Part shown: positions 10,827-22,481 of the stretch, one piece after another
How the letters are laid out: each line of letters starts with the position of its first letter
How positions within the stretch are numbered: position 1 is the stretch's first letter
Source of the DNA: Phialocephala subalpina
Taxonomy: Eukaryota > Ascomycota > Leotiomycetes > Helotiales > Mollisiaceae
Assembly (NCBI GenBank): GCA_900073065.1
Contig: FJOG01000005.1
Location: 1,787,043 to 1,851,042, forward strand
Direction: 5' to 3'
Length of the DNA stretch: 64,000 bases
The notes under the pieces: generated by a model
What the model saw: only the letters and a program-made list of their open reading frames with translations
Databases searched by the model: none
Told to the model about the DNA's origin: nothing
Translations under genes and position numbers: made by a program

Positions 10827-13800
10827 ATGTCGACGTTCAAGGGCGTGATCGATGAGTTCCCTAGCATTCGTGGTACGTTCAAGCTCCTCAAGCTCTCGAG
10901 GCAAACGCTCACGACCACAGTTGACTACTTCCGTGTGAAACCGGGTACGCAGGCTCCTCTTGCTTGCTTCCTCAGCCACGTCCACAACGACCATCTCGAG
11001 GGACTAGAGTCCTTCAAGTCACCTTTGTAAGGAGCCTTCAACCTTCCATTTACATGCGCTAATCACGTGTGAAGCCTTTACTGCTCTGCTGCTACCCGAG
11101 AGATACTCATTCGACTGGAACGGAAAATCCACCGAGTGATGTTTGCAACTGGAGTCACAGAGGTCCGAAAGCCTCAATACAAGAAGTTGAAGAATCTCCT
11201 GGTAGGCTACGTCCAGATTCGCTCATCGCGCCCTCCCTGACATTTCGCAGAAACCGATTCCTCTTGAAACTCCGACAAAAATCGAATTGACGCCAGGCAA
11301 TGAGATTCAAGTGACTCTATTCGATGCAAACCACTGTACTGGAGCCGTCATGTTCTGTAGGTTTCACTTGCCAAAGGAGATCACTAGCAACTGACAAACA
11401 GTTAGTATTCGAGGGCAATGGCAAAGCAGTCCTGTATACAGGCGACATTCGCTCGGAACCTTGGTGGATCAACAATCTGAATCGGAGTCCTTTCATGATT
11501 GAGTATGCCAATCAGCTCAAGACGCTCGATTGCATCTATCTAGACACGAGCAATACTTCGAAGATGGGGTTTCCAACGAAGGCCGATGGTCTCAAAGAAC
11601 TCCTGCAGAAGGTGTCTGAATATCCCAAGGATACCGTGTTTCACTTCTCTGCTTGGACTTTTGGCTACGAGGAGGTCTGGATGGCTCTGTCAAAGGCCTT
11701 GAACACTCCTGCAAGTGATTCCCAGAACTCATATCGTGCATGAGCTAACCTGGTAACAGATCCATGTCGACACCTACAAGCTGAGATTGTATAAATCTCT
11801 TCGTGGCAATGCCGCTGATCCAACCAAGGATGGTATTGCCGCATTGGCACATGAAGGTCCTGTTCTTACTGGTTACACATGTGGCAACACGCCTGTACCT
11901 GGCTGTCTCACCGACGATCACGCTGTCCGATTGCACAGCTGTGAAAAGGGCATGTGTAAAATCATCGACGAGAATAACAAAAACATAGTCTGGATTCGTC
12001 CTATCGTCACAAGAACCAAAGATGGTGCTGAGATGGCAGAAGTCGGCGTTGGCGGAGGTGGTGAAGATTTGACTCGGCATCCAGAATTGGATCTGAATGA
12101 CTTTGAGCAATTTCTGAGCTTGTAAGTGACACTGCAGTCTTTATTTCCAGCCGTTGACAATGCCAAGGCTAGACAAGGTGAAGGATCCCGCCATGCCGGA
12201 AGTAAAGAAGATGCTTGTTGCTGGTCTGCGCGCTGCAAGCCAGCGTATATCTCTCAATACTATTAGTATGGACATCGGAGAAGACTCGCTTGAACTTCCA
12301 GAAATCTTGAAGGCACTGGCTCAGTCGGTGCGAGAGAGAAGTTCTAGCAGAACCGAGAGTATTGAGAGTCAAGGATCTAGCAATGAGCTGCCAAGAGTAA
12401 TCACGTTTCCATACTCACGGCATTCGTCTTATGATGAGTTGTGCGACCTCGTCCGGGCATTTAAACCGCGAGACGTCTATCCCTGCACCGTCGATGAACA
12501 ATATTGGAATGAAGGTATGTACACTCATCATATATGCGGAGTTGAGTTGCTAACACCATGAAGCTGGTCTCAGCATCAGCAGTCTCTTCGGCCGTTTGTG
12601 TACGGGTAAGAACTTTCGCCATGACGCAGAGATGGAAGAATGGCTTGAAAGTCGAGCTCCTAGGCGTGAGAGTCAGCAAACACATACCACCACGGACTCC
12701 CAATCATCCCACCTGGTCATTCTCAACAGCCCTGAACGAACGCGGCCCAATCCAGTTGGCAACCGTTCCGAAGCTCTTACTCCCCGAAGGGATAGCCTGG
12801 GCCAGCTGAAACCTTTTGGTGTGGATGGCATGGAGGACCTTCCTACGTCGGAGACTCTTGTCAGAACGACGCCTCCTCGAACAATCACCGCTGTCTCTCC
12901 ACACTCCGAGTCTCAAGGCTTGCGACGAAAGGCAATTCACGAGAACTTCGAAGACGGAGAGATCAAGCGCGTACGTCTAGAGGACGGCTCCCACTCTTCA
13001 CCGGTGCCAGTGGTTATTCCAGAAAGCACTGACCCGGATCATGGCGATGTTCCCATGGAAGAAGTTGCCATGGAAGCCGATTCAAAGTCAAGTCTTGACG
13101 GCGACCCGTCCCAAAACGAAAACGACGTAGATCTATTCCGGTTACGAATTTCGAGCTTTATGGACTACGATGAACAGTTCGCCGCTACTGGCCTCGAATA
13201 CCCGGAACTACATGCAGGTTCTCTAACTTCTTTCGACAAGGTTGATGGTATTTTCAGATGTAACCTCTGCGGTCATGAACTATGGGGAGGACATAAGGGA
13301 TTCTGCACTGGGAGTGAGTGCATCGAAGGACCAACTGGAATCCCTTTCATCGAGGTTTTGGACCCCGAAGGTGGATCACTGCCACAAATCGCAATTAACA
13401 AGCGGACTGATAACTTTGTCGAGAGCGACAGACTCAAATTGGTTGTTGGACCTTGCCTGGATTACGATTCTTCAGCATACGATTCTCAAGATTCAGATCC
13501 TGAGTTTAGAGAGGATTATGACTATGAAGATACTTTCATTGACGACCCCAATTCGGACGACGAAGGAGGAGATGATGGATCGTCTCAAGACGAGGACCCT
13601 TCCAAAGACGAAGAACCAGATTACGAGGCCATGTACAATCAAGTACGAGCTCAGAATGATACTCTACGAGATCAACAAAACAATATCATCAAGGCTTATG
13701 ACGCGCTCCACGAGGAACATCGGGATTTGAGGAGAGAGGTTGGGCTTTACAGTTCCGAGGATGATGAGAGCGATGAGATGGATGAGGACGAAATGGACGA

Positions 13801-14017
13801 TGATGGTGTCCTCGTGGTCGATGTGACTACTCCTAATCCTGTGGTCACTGAGATCTTTGTTGCTCAAGCTCAAGAGCAGAGTCAAGAGTCGGAGGTAACT
13901 GAAGACAGAATTAGAGCTCGCGTTGAGGCTTTCGAGGCAGCTCAAGATGGTGACTGGCACGATGTCACCATGATGTCAACGACTGGCAACCACACTTTCC
14001 CAGAGATTGAGTTGTGA
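10827..14017 (+). CDS. SNM1/Pso2/Artemis-family DNA repair nuclease
   Basis: Seven exons (10827-11026, 11075-11201, 11251-11356, 11406-11710, 11760-12121, 12168-12514, 12564-14017) with introns of only 46-49 bases give 966 residues. Intron 4 (11711-11759) is a GC-AG intron with donor GCAAGT. The N-terminal half is a metallo-beta-lactamase/beta-CASP nuclease: HVHNDH metal site, NHCTGAVMFLFEG, LYTGDIR, and the beta-CASP segment CIYLDTSNTS followed by FHFSAWTFGYEEVW. This family processes DNA ends and interstrand crosslinks in the nucleus. The long C-terminal extension (exon 7) has a Cys/His cluster (FRCNLCGHELWGGH then FCTGSEC), a strongly acidic stretch and a coiled coil. It resembles fungal Artemis-like proteins more than yeast Pso2. 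The catalytic residues are intact. Confidence 0.85.
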
Positions 14018-14240
14018 GTGGAGATATTTTGTATTTGCTGTATTTGGCATTGAACGGGTGTGCGAAGGGATGGAGTTTATGGAAATACCCAGGGACTTGT
14101 ACTAGACTAGGAATGGGTGATACCCCTGCATTGCTCTTTTTTGACTGGCATTTACATCACAACAAGCAGAGTTAGCTATGTATCAGCGACACGCCCCGAA
14201 ATCAATAAGATATACTCCGATGCGTTGGCTTCTGCAGCCG

Positions 14241-14688
14241 TTACAGTTCCATAGTATCCCAAATTTGGTAAAGCATCTCTGCATCACTCGGCTTTGCGGA
14301 CATCCAATCAACGGCTGCCAATGCAGTCCCAGATGGAATGAGGACAGGCGACCCAGTGGATGATTTTGGCTTCAGGGTGATTGCATGAAGGGAACAAGCT
14401 CGTGTTCTCTTCCCCTGCAGGCCCATCGCGAATCGTCCTTCATTGCGTGCTGGAGTGACCCGCAGAGTCGTAGCCGGGTCGGGTCTCAGCCCAGCAGTGA
14501 GGCCAGCCACGATTGGATGCTGGCAACGAAGACGAGGCATGGAAGAGGCTGCCGCGATGTCTAATTGGCACATGCATACCTGATGGATTGGCTGAGGTTT
14601 GCTGCGATCAAGAAAAATGTGCAAAGTCAGCTGGGAACTCACGGAGGGGAACATCCTCTTGGATGTCGACCTTGGAGGGGTTGGCCAT
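14241..14688 (-). CDS. Possible small spliced gene, structure unresolved
   Basis: Minus-strand hints of coding. An ATG at 14688 opens with MANPSKVDIQEDVPL and stops at a strong intron-like segment (GTGAGT...CTGAC...CGCAG, 41 bases). A second intron-like segment (GTATGC...GCCAG, ~60 bases) follows after a 22-base exon. A long open frame then ends with EMLYQIWDTMEL at 14241. The phases of these pieces do not join cleanly, so at least one junction is wrong or the locus is broken. I do not recognise a family. Treat it as a candidate only. Confidence 0.25.
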
Positions 14689-16109
14689 GCTTCGCTCGCC
14701 GTGCTCTGGAACTTGGAATGGCGGAGGAAGGGATCTCGTCGTTCTCGTTCGTGATCTCTGATCTGGCTCCCTGGGACGTGGTCAACACTGTGGACGCGGA
14801 CGTGGGGTTCACGACGTGTCAATCAATAACAAGAGGGTGGTATTGCATTTTGGAGAGGGACAGGTACGGATTTGCGTGTATCGGGTGCGACTGTACCAGG
14901 CAATGCAGGTGGGACGAGATGACGGCGCAAATCGGCTGCTGACTTTGCCATACATGAACAGATTGGTGCTGTTCTCGTATCTGACAACATGTACATATAT
15001 ACTTCACCTTGCTCGCAATATAAGCTGATTGAGACGCTTCTCGCACTTCCGCCCCGTGTCTCTGTCCCTGAATCTGTGTGCCGGCCAACAAATAAGTCGT
15101 GTAAGTTTATTTCATTTAAGCATTCCCCGGAAACGGTGCATCGAGCTGAGAATAGAAGATGAGGGTGAATGTTAAGGTATTCATTGGCTGACGTTTATTT
15201 AATGAGGCGTTCAGAGGGAAGGGCAACAGACGATCCGCAACCTCGAAATTATTCGGCACCAACAGAAGCAAGCATCTGGTGCATCAACGCCGCCAATCCA
15301 CCACCACCACCACTTCTCCTTCCACAACATTTTTCTTTTGTAACAAGCCAGCATCGGATCCTCTCATCCCACCAGCAGCGACATCGAGAACGCACCGAGA
15401 CTGCACCGCAATTTTTTCTGACTCAGGAGAAGAACAGTGCACACAAATCACCAACAAGCGGCGGACCTTAGTTTTGTGTGATGGCTTGACATTACGACAA
15501 TCCTCACTGGCTTCACTTGTTCACCGCAACCACGACTTCGACCAATCTCCCACTTCCTCCTTCCTTTTCACCAACGAGTTTGCGCCGTCCGCCACCGCCA
15601 TCATTCCTTCCTACCCGCGCATTAAACCGCGACGCCGCTCGTAATCCCCCGTCACCACCTCCAAATTCTTGTACATCACATTAGAGGACCTCGAAAGGCA
15701 GATTCGTCTGACATTGAGGAATCTGCTGAACGCATAGCGGCTGCCTGCAGTCACACGCCTCAGGCCAGCTTGTGAATCATCCACGATTCGTGTCGAGGAG
15801 CTCAGGAATTCACTTGTCTACAAAAGGGAGGGGAGGAGCCGCCGTCTACAACCTCCCACGTCGCACACAACTCCAAGACTCGTTCGATTTTCCCCCCAGC
15901 ACAGACAAATCACAACAAACCGCACGTTGCGAAATACGTATTCGAGACACCGCACATAAGCCCCAAGGGATTTAGAAATTTTCTGAGTTCCATCAGAGTT
16001 TCTGCAGAGTCTGCACAAGCCTCCTTGTGCCTCGACACGCCTCAGAAAGACCACAAATTCTGAGGCCACGATCCCATTCTACACAGCACAATCAACACTC
16101 GCTCTCAAG
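14689..16109. other. Intergenic region with long leader
   Basis: No gene is recognised. The ~900 bases before 16110 are C/A-rich, with a CCA triplet run near 15297-15315 and short upstream frames (15169-15471, 15279-15644). They look like a long fungal 5' leader with uORFs. Confidence 0.4.
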
Positions 16110-17237
16110 ATGAAGGGCCCACAGGTTGATCAGCTCGTCTTCGAGATGATGTTCCCCAAGCCAAAATCCAGCGACCCTCAAAACTTTCAACAAATGCTCC
16201 AGCGCCATTTGGTTCCTGAAGTGCGACTCGAGACACAAGCTTTCTACGGACATTTATCTTCTCAAGAAGCCAAATACCCAGGCCTCGACTACTCTCACCA
16301 ACCCCACCGAGTTCGACTTTCACGATACCAATGGCACCGACGACTCTTCCGCGCGTTCGACAACCTTGGGCTCACGAAATCCGAAATCGCAGGCTTGACA
16401 AAGTGGGAGGGCACACGATGGGCGAAGGAGCGGTTCGAGCGAGAGCAGGGAATTGTCATTCGGGATACGACTTCAGACGGCATCGAGGATTGGATCCCAC
16501 CAGAATTACGTATACCTATCGCGGCACAAGCTCAACGTGCAGATATAGAAGACATGGAGGATATACAAGAAGACGAAACCGAGGACAATGAACACGAGAA
16601 CGATATGGAGGAAGACGGAGAAGAGTCCGATGCAGAGTTACAGAGCGTAGGCCAAGAGTTGAACGAGCGACTACGAGCGGCGGTGGCACAAAGAGAGGCA
16701 GGACATACGTCTGCGCCAATCGACGAAGAGTGGGAGCAATGGCTGAAAGACGCTGTTGAAGCAGGAGGCCTGCCATACCTTTCTTCGGACCTCTCTCCAA
16801 ATGCGAACATCCCAGGAACACGGCCTGCGACAGACAGTCCTGCGATGCACCCGCGACTCCTGAATGCTGCGAGATTAGGACAATGGCAGCAGATTCCAGA
16901 TTTCTTACACGATATGGTCCGTCAAAACATCGAAGCCCACAATCGGCGATACGAGGCATCACAAGCTACTCCACCTCCTCCTTCCGCCACTACGTCCGCT
17001 GCATCCAGCAGTACCAATTCTCCATTCCTTTCCCGACCCAGTCTCAGCCCTCGTGCCAGAGCAGTTCCCAGTTCCACAACACGACTTGACCCCAGAACAG
17101 TCTCCCGACTTGACACCCACTTTTCAGAAGCCTTCTCGCGACGACCGATCCCAGCTCTCCCCTCTGGAAGTGCGACCTCATCTGGACGATCGAATCGCAT
17201 TCCAGCGCGTGTTAGTGGGACAGACAATAGTGCTTAG
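16110..17237 (+). CDS. Conserved acidic protein of unknown function
   Basis: An intronless frame of 375 residues starting MKGPQVDQLVFEMMF after AAGATG. The N-terminal ~110 residues look globular and basic-aromatic (HRVRLSRYQWHRRLFRAF, LTKSEIAGLTKWEGTRWAKE), suggesting a small helical, possibly DNA- or protein-binding domain. A highly acidic segment follows (about residues 145-185, many Asp/Glu). After a further helical segment (EEWEQWLKDAVEAGG) comes a Ser/Thr/Pro-rich, probably disordered tail. There is no signal peptide or membrane span. I do not recognise a named family. The layout is reminiscent of nuclear regulators, but that is inference. Confidence 0.7.
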   Translation: MKGPQVDQLVFEMMFPKPKSSDPQNFQQMLQRHLVPEVRLETQAFYGHLSSQEAKYPGLDYSHQPHRVRLSRYQWHRRLFRAFDNLGLTKSEIAGLTKWEGTRWAKERFEREQGIVIRDTTSDGIEDWIPPELRIPIAAQAQRADIEDMEDIQEDETEDNEHENDMEEDGEESDAELQSVGQELNERLRAAVAQREAGHTSAPIDEEWEQWLKDAVEAGGLPYLSSDLSPNANIPGTRPATDSPAMHPRLLNAARLGQWQQIPDFLHDMVRQNIEAHNRRYEASQATPPPPSATTSAASSSTNSPFLSRPSLSPRARAVPSSTTRLDPRTVSRLDTHFSEAFSRRPIPALPSGSATSSGRSNRIPARVSGTDNSA

Positions 17238-18508
17238 GATCAAGGATTAGAGATTGCATGGGCATATTTTCGGCGGTGCAGACTGGCTGGACCATATATT
17301 GTTTGCTTGCGGTAGAAATTGTGGCTGTAAAATACATCTTGGCTGCGGAGACATTTCTGCGACGCGAAGATGGTTTGCGGTGCGAAGAGATTCTGCGTGC
17401 GAAGACATTTCCGGGTGCGAAGCTTTCTTACACGAGATTTTCTTGCGCGAAAACATATCTCGACAGCAAAGATATCTCTCGGCGGCAAAAACATTACTCA
17501 ACGGCGAACATCCTCTCGGTGGCGTTAGTTCATTACTTAGCATGGCGTTTTATTGGCTTTACCATTCCCACCATAGCGACCTGGGATTTCTTTTTCACAT
17601 TTTTAGCTTTGCGGTGCTTGCTTATCTGTTGGTGTCGTTATGTCAAAATGGGGGAAATTGAAAGGGAAACATTGCTTAACGTTGGGGTTTGCATATAGGG
17701 AGGGTACACATATGGGGTAGAGGGGATGGGGTTTGCGAGCGAGTGGTATGCATGGATCTTAATAGGTTTTGCAATGCATTGCTGCATGGTCTTTGGGAGC
17801 AATACCTAGGGTTTTGGGGAGCGCTATGGGGAGGAGAATGTTGCGAGAAAGAAAGGCAGAAAGAAACTTGTAGCTGAGAGTTATAGTATGTGAATGCATA
17901 AACGATGGCTTTAACCTGACGTTCGTCGTGCCTTTTTACATTGTTGTTTCCTTGTTGACAGTAATTGCAATTTGACAACATCTTGATTATAACAACATTC
18001 AGACTTGGACGACATACAAAGCTTGACAGCATTCGGAGCAAGGCTCCACGTACTTTCTTCACTGGCGAAAGGGGCTTCGGGTCGCTTACCGAGTTCATCG
18101 ATTCCAACTCTCGGCAGGCTTCCTTCCAATAATTCCAGTTTGTACGCGCCGGGAAGAGGCTGTGTTTTACGCATAAGATTTTGAGAGGCATTCGAGAATT
18201 GTCCTACGTAATTGCCTAGGATTTGATTTAAACCCACGTTGAACCTCAGCAGGCTAGGCCTAATCTCCTTCCTAGCAACCGGAAGATGACGATATTCTGT
18301 TTTGGGATCGCGCATGAGAACATTGAGGAGTGGTTATACGTACTTTATTTTATGCATATAATTCATTATTACAACCATTTGTCTTACGCAACATCTGCTC
18401 ACCAGCAAAATATTGAACAGTTTCGCCGATACAAAAAAACGCCACAAGCCCTCTTCTTTTTACCACCTAAGCTCTCACAACCAAAAGATTCTTCATCTTT
18501 TCGAAAGC
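17238..18508. other. Intergenic region with degenerate repeats
   Basis: The first 300 bases hold a degenerate tandem repeat (listed separately). The rest has overlapping short frames on both strands without coding character. It is AT-rich near 18340-18450, the 3' side of the transporter gene. Confidence 0.45.
17316..17530 (+). repeat. Degenerate ~18-20 base tandem repeat
   Basis: About ten imperfect units sharing a core like TGCGAAGACATTTC run head to tail just after the stop of the acidic protein gene, probably in its 3' untranslated region. Examples start near 17343, 17384, 17398 and 17414, with more diverged CGGCAAAAACATT-type units near 17480. Frames on both strands remain open through it, as expected of a short-period repeat, but none looks like a known protein. 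Confidence 0.6.
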
Positions 18509-20498
18509 TCATGTATAAGTCCCAAAACTTCCCCTCCTCAATCCACCCCTCTCCGCCCTCAACAAAACAGTAGTCTCCACATCCTCCTCCAGATCGAAAT
18601 CATCTTTTACCCCCGCAAATACTTGATCCATTTCCTTGCCTAAAGCTACGTTTCTTGTTTCGGGTACGGAGAAAAGGACCCAGATGTAGGTTAGGGTGCA
18701 GAAGAGTGCGTATATTATACTGTGAGGGGAGGATTGTTAGTTGATTTTGATTGGGGGAAAGGTGAGGGGAATTAGAAGGTTGGAAATAAGCATGAGGACG
18801 TGAGGGATAGGAAGAGGGGAGACGAACTAAGTTGCCCATCCTATAGATGCAAGGAGTCTAGGAGTGATGTATGCGATGACAATTTGGAAGAGCCACTGTG
18901 TACAAGTTGTTACGGCGCAACATTTAGCGTTGATGTGGAGGGGGAATATCTATCACGTCTTGTTAGCTTCCATTGTCCTAAGTAATAATTCGAAGTACGA
19001 ACCTCGCTACACACATTCCACGAAATAGGACCCAGAGAAACTGAAAACGAGAACGCAAAGATATATACTGTAAGAACGGATATAACACCACCAATAGTGA
19101 GTTTTGCGTCAGCTAATTGGTCTTGTGGTGGGAGAGCGTGGACGAAATATGCTGAAGGGCTTCGTTAGCAGGGGACTGGGTGAAGGAGTGAGGATTAAAG
19201 TACGAACCTAGAATAAACATTGAAACACCACAGAGTGCAGATCCAAGCAAGAGCCAAAATCGATTTCCCTTGATCCTTACGAAGCCGAACATGAATGCAA
19301 TTGCTGATAGCAATTTGACGACGCCGAAAACTCCGGTGAGGAATAGACTTGATGATACGGTTGTGAAGCCTGCGGACATGAATATTACTGGTGCGTCTAT
19401 TCTCCCTTATCAGTAAACAGTTCATGTCTCTCTTTTTCTTAAAAAAAACATAACCGAGATAGATATCAAAATCGGGTTAACGTGCAGGAGAAGAACTCAC
19501 AATAATTCAACGCATTCAACCCCACCATATTCTGCGCAATCATCAACCCCACACCCACAACCAACCGTTCCCTAACCCCCTTCTTCAACACCTCCTTCAA
19601 GAAACTCTCCTTCCTCCCCTTCAACACCTCACTAACCCTAGCCGCCTCCATCACCTCATCCAACTCCTCTGCAACCTTCCCGTCCTCATCCGGGCCTACG
19701 CCTCTCAACCAAGCTAGCGCCGTCTCCGCTTCATCAAATCTTCCTTTCTCGGCAAGAAATCTAGGAGTCTCGGGTATGAAGAGTGTGAAGAATAGGAGGA
19801 GCAATCCGGGAACGAGTTGTATTGCGATGGGAAGTCGGTATTGGAGCGGGGAGGTGTCGAGGAAGAGGGAGTTGGAGGCGTAGGCGCCCCAGAAACCGGC
19901 TAGGGCGCTGAGTTGGAGGATGGTTTGGTAGCCGGACATTAGCATGCCTCTTTCATTCGGTGGGGAGATCTCTGATATACTGTTGGTTGCAATGCAATTA
20001 GCATCCATCCATGTTCTACCAGAATCCATCCTCGGAAATATATCTTGAACCGAGATAGAAAAAGGAGAATGAGAAGAGGTTGACTTACTACATAGGACTA
20101 ACCAACGTCCCACACCCAACCCCCAACCCATTCAAAAACCTCCCCGCCTCAAAAATCGCCAAAGCTCCATTTCCATCTCCTCCAAAATCCACTGGGTAAA
20201 GCTGCAACCCAACACCACACACATACATCCCCGCACTAAACAGCAAACACCATTTCCTCCCCCACCTCGAGCAAACCGGCATCCCAAGCAAAACGCCAAA
20301 AAACGCACCCACAAGCCATAACGTCACTATTCGCGCTTGTGCGATAGCGAGGAGGTTTGCTGGGAGATTGGAGAGGTGGAAATGTGACAGGAAGGAAGGG
20401 AGGACGAGGAGACCGCCTATGAAGCCTACGCTGTAGCCGAAGAGGGAGGCTGTTAAGCAAGCTGTGAGGGCGGAGAAGTAGAGGTGGAATTTTGTCAT
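18509..20498 (-). CDS. MFS sugar-type transporter
   Basis: Six exons (20089-20498, 19501-19979, 19208-19396, 19003-19151, 18828-18949, 18509-18719) with introns of 109, 104, 56, 53 and 108 bases give 519 residues, the usual size for fungal sugar/quinate permeases. Family motifs are present: SRWGRKW in the 2-3 loop, GRFLNGLGVGCGTLVSPMYI and SEISPPNERG, the PETPR motif (IPETPRFLAEKGR), Q-x5-N-x3-YY (QNMVGLNALNYY) and a PETRN variant of PET(K/R)G before KEMDQVF. About twelve hydrophobic segments are expected in the plasma membrane. Introns 3, 4 and 5 all use the unusual donor GTTCGT. The substrate is unknown. It lies upstream of and parallel to nothing obvious, but is close to the dioxygenase/regulator pair. 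Confidence 0.85.
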
Positions 20499-21207
20499 GT
20501 TGAACTTGGGGGGTTATAGATATGTTCCAGGGGACGAGACTAGATTATGTTCATGATATTTTGAAGAAGATGGAGAGGTAGATGCATGGCGAGAAACAAG
20601 AGGGAGGATTTAAAGGGACGCATGTAGTATTTAAAGAAATTGAAGTGAGATCTAACCTTACCCTTGATCTATGGATCGGCAATCTAGACGCTGCGCCATT
20701 TTCGTGGTGGCATTCAGCGATACAATACTCGAGTAGTTGAGCGCAGGGCCGAGAGATTTTGCGGAGTGCGGGGTCCGGGGTTGGTGGGGCGGAACAAGAC
20801 TTTGCCAGCAGCCCCATGCCACTGTGGCTTGAGCGGGTAAACACAATTGCGCACAAAGAGTTGGGGCATAGAAAGGCTATAAGATATGGCGGCGACACCG
20901 AAAGTTGCTTACTACTGAAGAAATCAAGCCAACTCCCACTGTTTTAAGCGGGCCGCTGAAAATCATCAACCTACCATGTACTGTAGCAACCAAAATCCGT
21001 AACGGCGAATTCTTCTTCTTTCATAGAATGATCTATTCTATAGTATCGGTGTTGGATTTCAATACGTAAGGACCCTCGAGCTAGACTCTCGTCTATATCT
21101 ACTTGGACTCGAATCTATGATATCGTGAGATGGATGACGACGACTCTAATCATACGCCGAAGAAGAGTTGTCTGATCGGGGCCTTTGCATTCATGCTCAG
21201 ATCTTCC
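20499..21207. promoter_or_regulatory. Transporter upstream region
   Basis: Lies between the transporter start and the dioxygenase stop, so it should carry the transporter promoter. A tRNA-like stretch at ~20645-20710 was considered and rejected. No gene is seen. Confidence 0.4.
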
Positions 21208-22481
21208 CTACTCAGCATCCAACGGACAAACAGGCGGATTATCATCAACCTGAATCCCACCCCTCTTCTTCTCATTGCTATCATGAAACGGCAATTTCCA
21301 ACCCCCCTCACTCTCGGGAGCCGCCAACCACAACCTCATCAAATGTCTCCTCTTTCTCTCCCTCCCCTCTTCATCCAAACTTCCAGGCGGATAATCCTTA
21401 TAAGCAGTCCTAGCATGCAATACATGCTCATTACACAATAATTGAATATCTCCTTTTTCAAGGATCATATGCAACGCCAACTTCGCCGCCGTCTCCTCCA
21501 GCACCCTCAGCGCGTATTTCTGTTTCTCTGAAAGAGGAGGGATTAAGGCGTTCGGTCCGGTATTGAACCTTGATAACGAGGTAACGTTATTTGGATCGAT
21601 CTTATTCCACACCCTCGGATTTCCATCTGGATCGTTCTCCAAGTATAAAATCGAACTCTTATACCACTGCTCCTCTCCCTTACTCACTTCTCCCTTTCGG
21701 TCGAAGTACCAATTCGGCTCCACAAGCGTCCTGATAACATCCGGATCATGCTCTTGCAAATAATTAAAAATATTATGTGTGCTGGCGATATCACTCTCCC
21801 CTCCCTCAAGACTCCTCTCAATACAAAGCAAACCCACAAGGTCCGCACCATCGGTATGGAAAAATTGCCTAGCATTGGTGCGGTAGATACGTACTCGCTC
21901 AGTTTTGGTGGGATCCTCACCTAGGTCTTTGACGTGTCCGAGGACGTGGCCGCGGGAGTTTTGGGAGACGAAGTACCCGAGATAAGTGCCTATGCCCATG
22001 TATGCTGTTGCTGACTTTTGGAGGGACCAGAGTTGGACGGGGAGACCTTTGAATAGGATGAAACCTTTGCCGTTGAGGAGTTCTGTGCGGACGCTCTTTA
22101 GGAATAGGGCCAAAGTTGGGAGAGGGAAGTGAGTCTGTTTTCTGTTAGTATTTTGGTATGTTTGCTAACAAGGTGGGGCAAAATCACCCTCGAGATGCCA
22201 GTCAACGGAGTACCAGAGGCAATGAAGGCATCAGCAGCACTTCCCAGTTCCTCGATCTCCTGCTCGCTAAACACATGAGTCCATCGCTCAGCATTGTCTC
22301 GGTAATCTTCTGCTTTCCAGACTGTGGGACCCGTGATCTTTTTTGGGAAGTCTTCGTATGGTCGAAGGAGTGAGTAGATGGGATTATGTTGACCGGAGGT
22401 TTTGAGTCCGTCAGGGAATGCTTTCGTGTTGATTGTGGAAGTGGAGGATGAGGTTACGGGATCGATGAGTGAAGGTGCCAT
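21208..22481 (-). CDS. TauD/TfdA-type Fe(II)/2-oxoglutarate dioxygenase
   Basis: Two exons (22188-22481 and 21208-22134) around a 53-base intron with a perfect TACTAAC branch site give 406 residues. The Fe(II) site is visible: HTD in ARQFFHTDGADLV gives His and Asp, and the distal histidine lies in LCNEHVLHARTAY. The arginine of RRHLMRLWL is the likely 2-oxoglutarate ligand. KGFILFKGLPVQLW is typical of the family's N-terminal strand. Such enzymes hydroxylate taurine, other sulfonates or small carboxylates, and fungal members are often clustered with transporters. The gene is divergent from a Zn2Cys6 regulator (976 bases between starts), which may control it. Cytosolic; the substrate is not determinable here. 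Confidence 0.85.

Noticed and set aside
20640..20715. Minus-strand stretch resembling a tRNA (TGGCGCAGCG..., GGTTAGATCTCAC)
   Set aside because: The D-arm and T-arm resemblances are partial, no acceptor stem or anticodon stem pairs properly, and no CCA-proximal pairing is seen.
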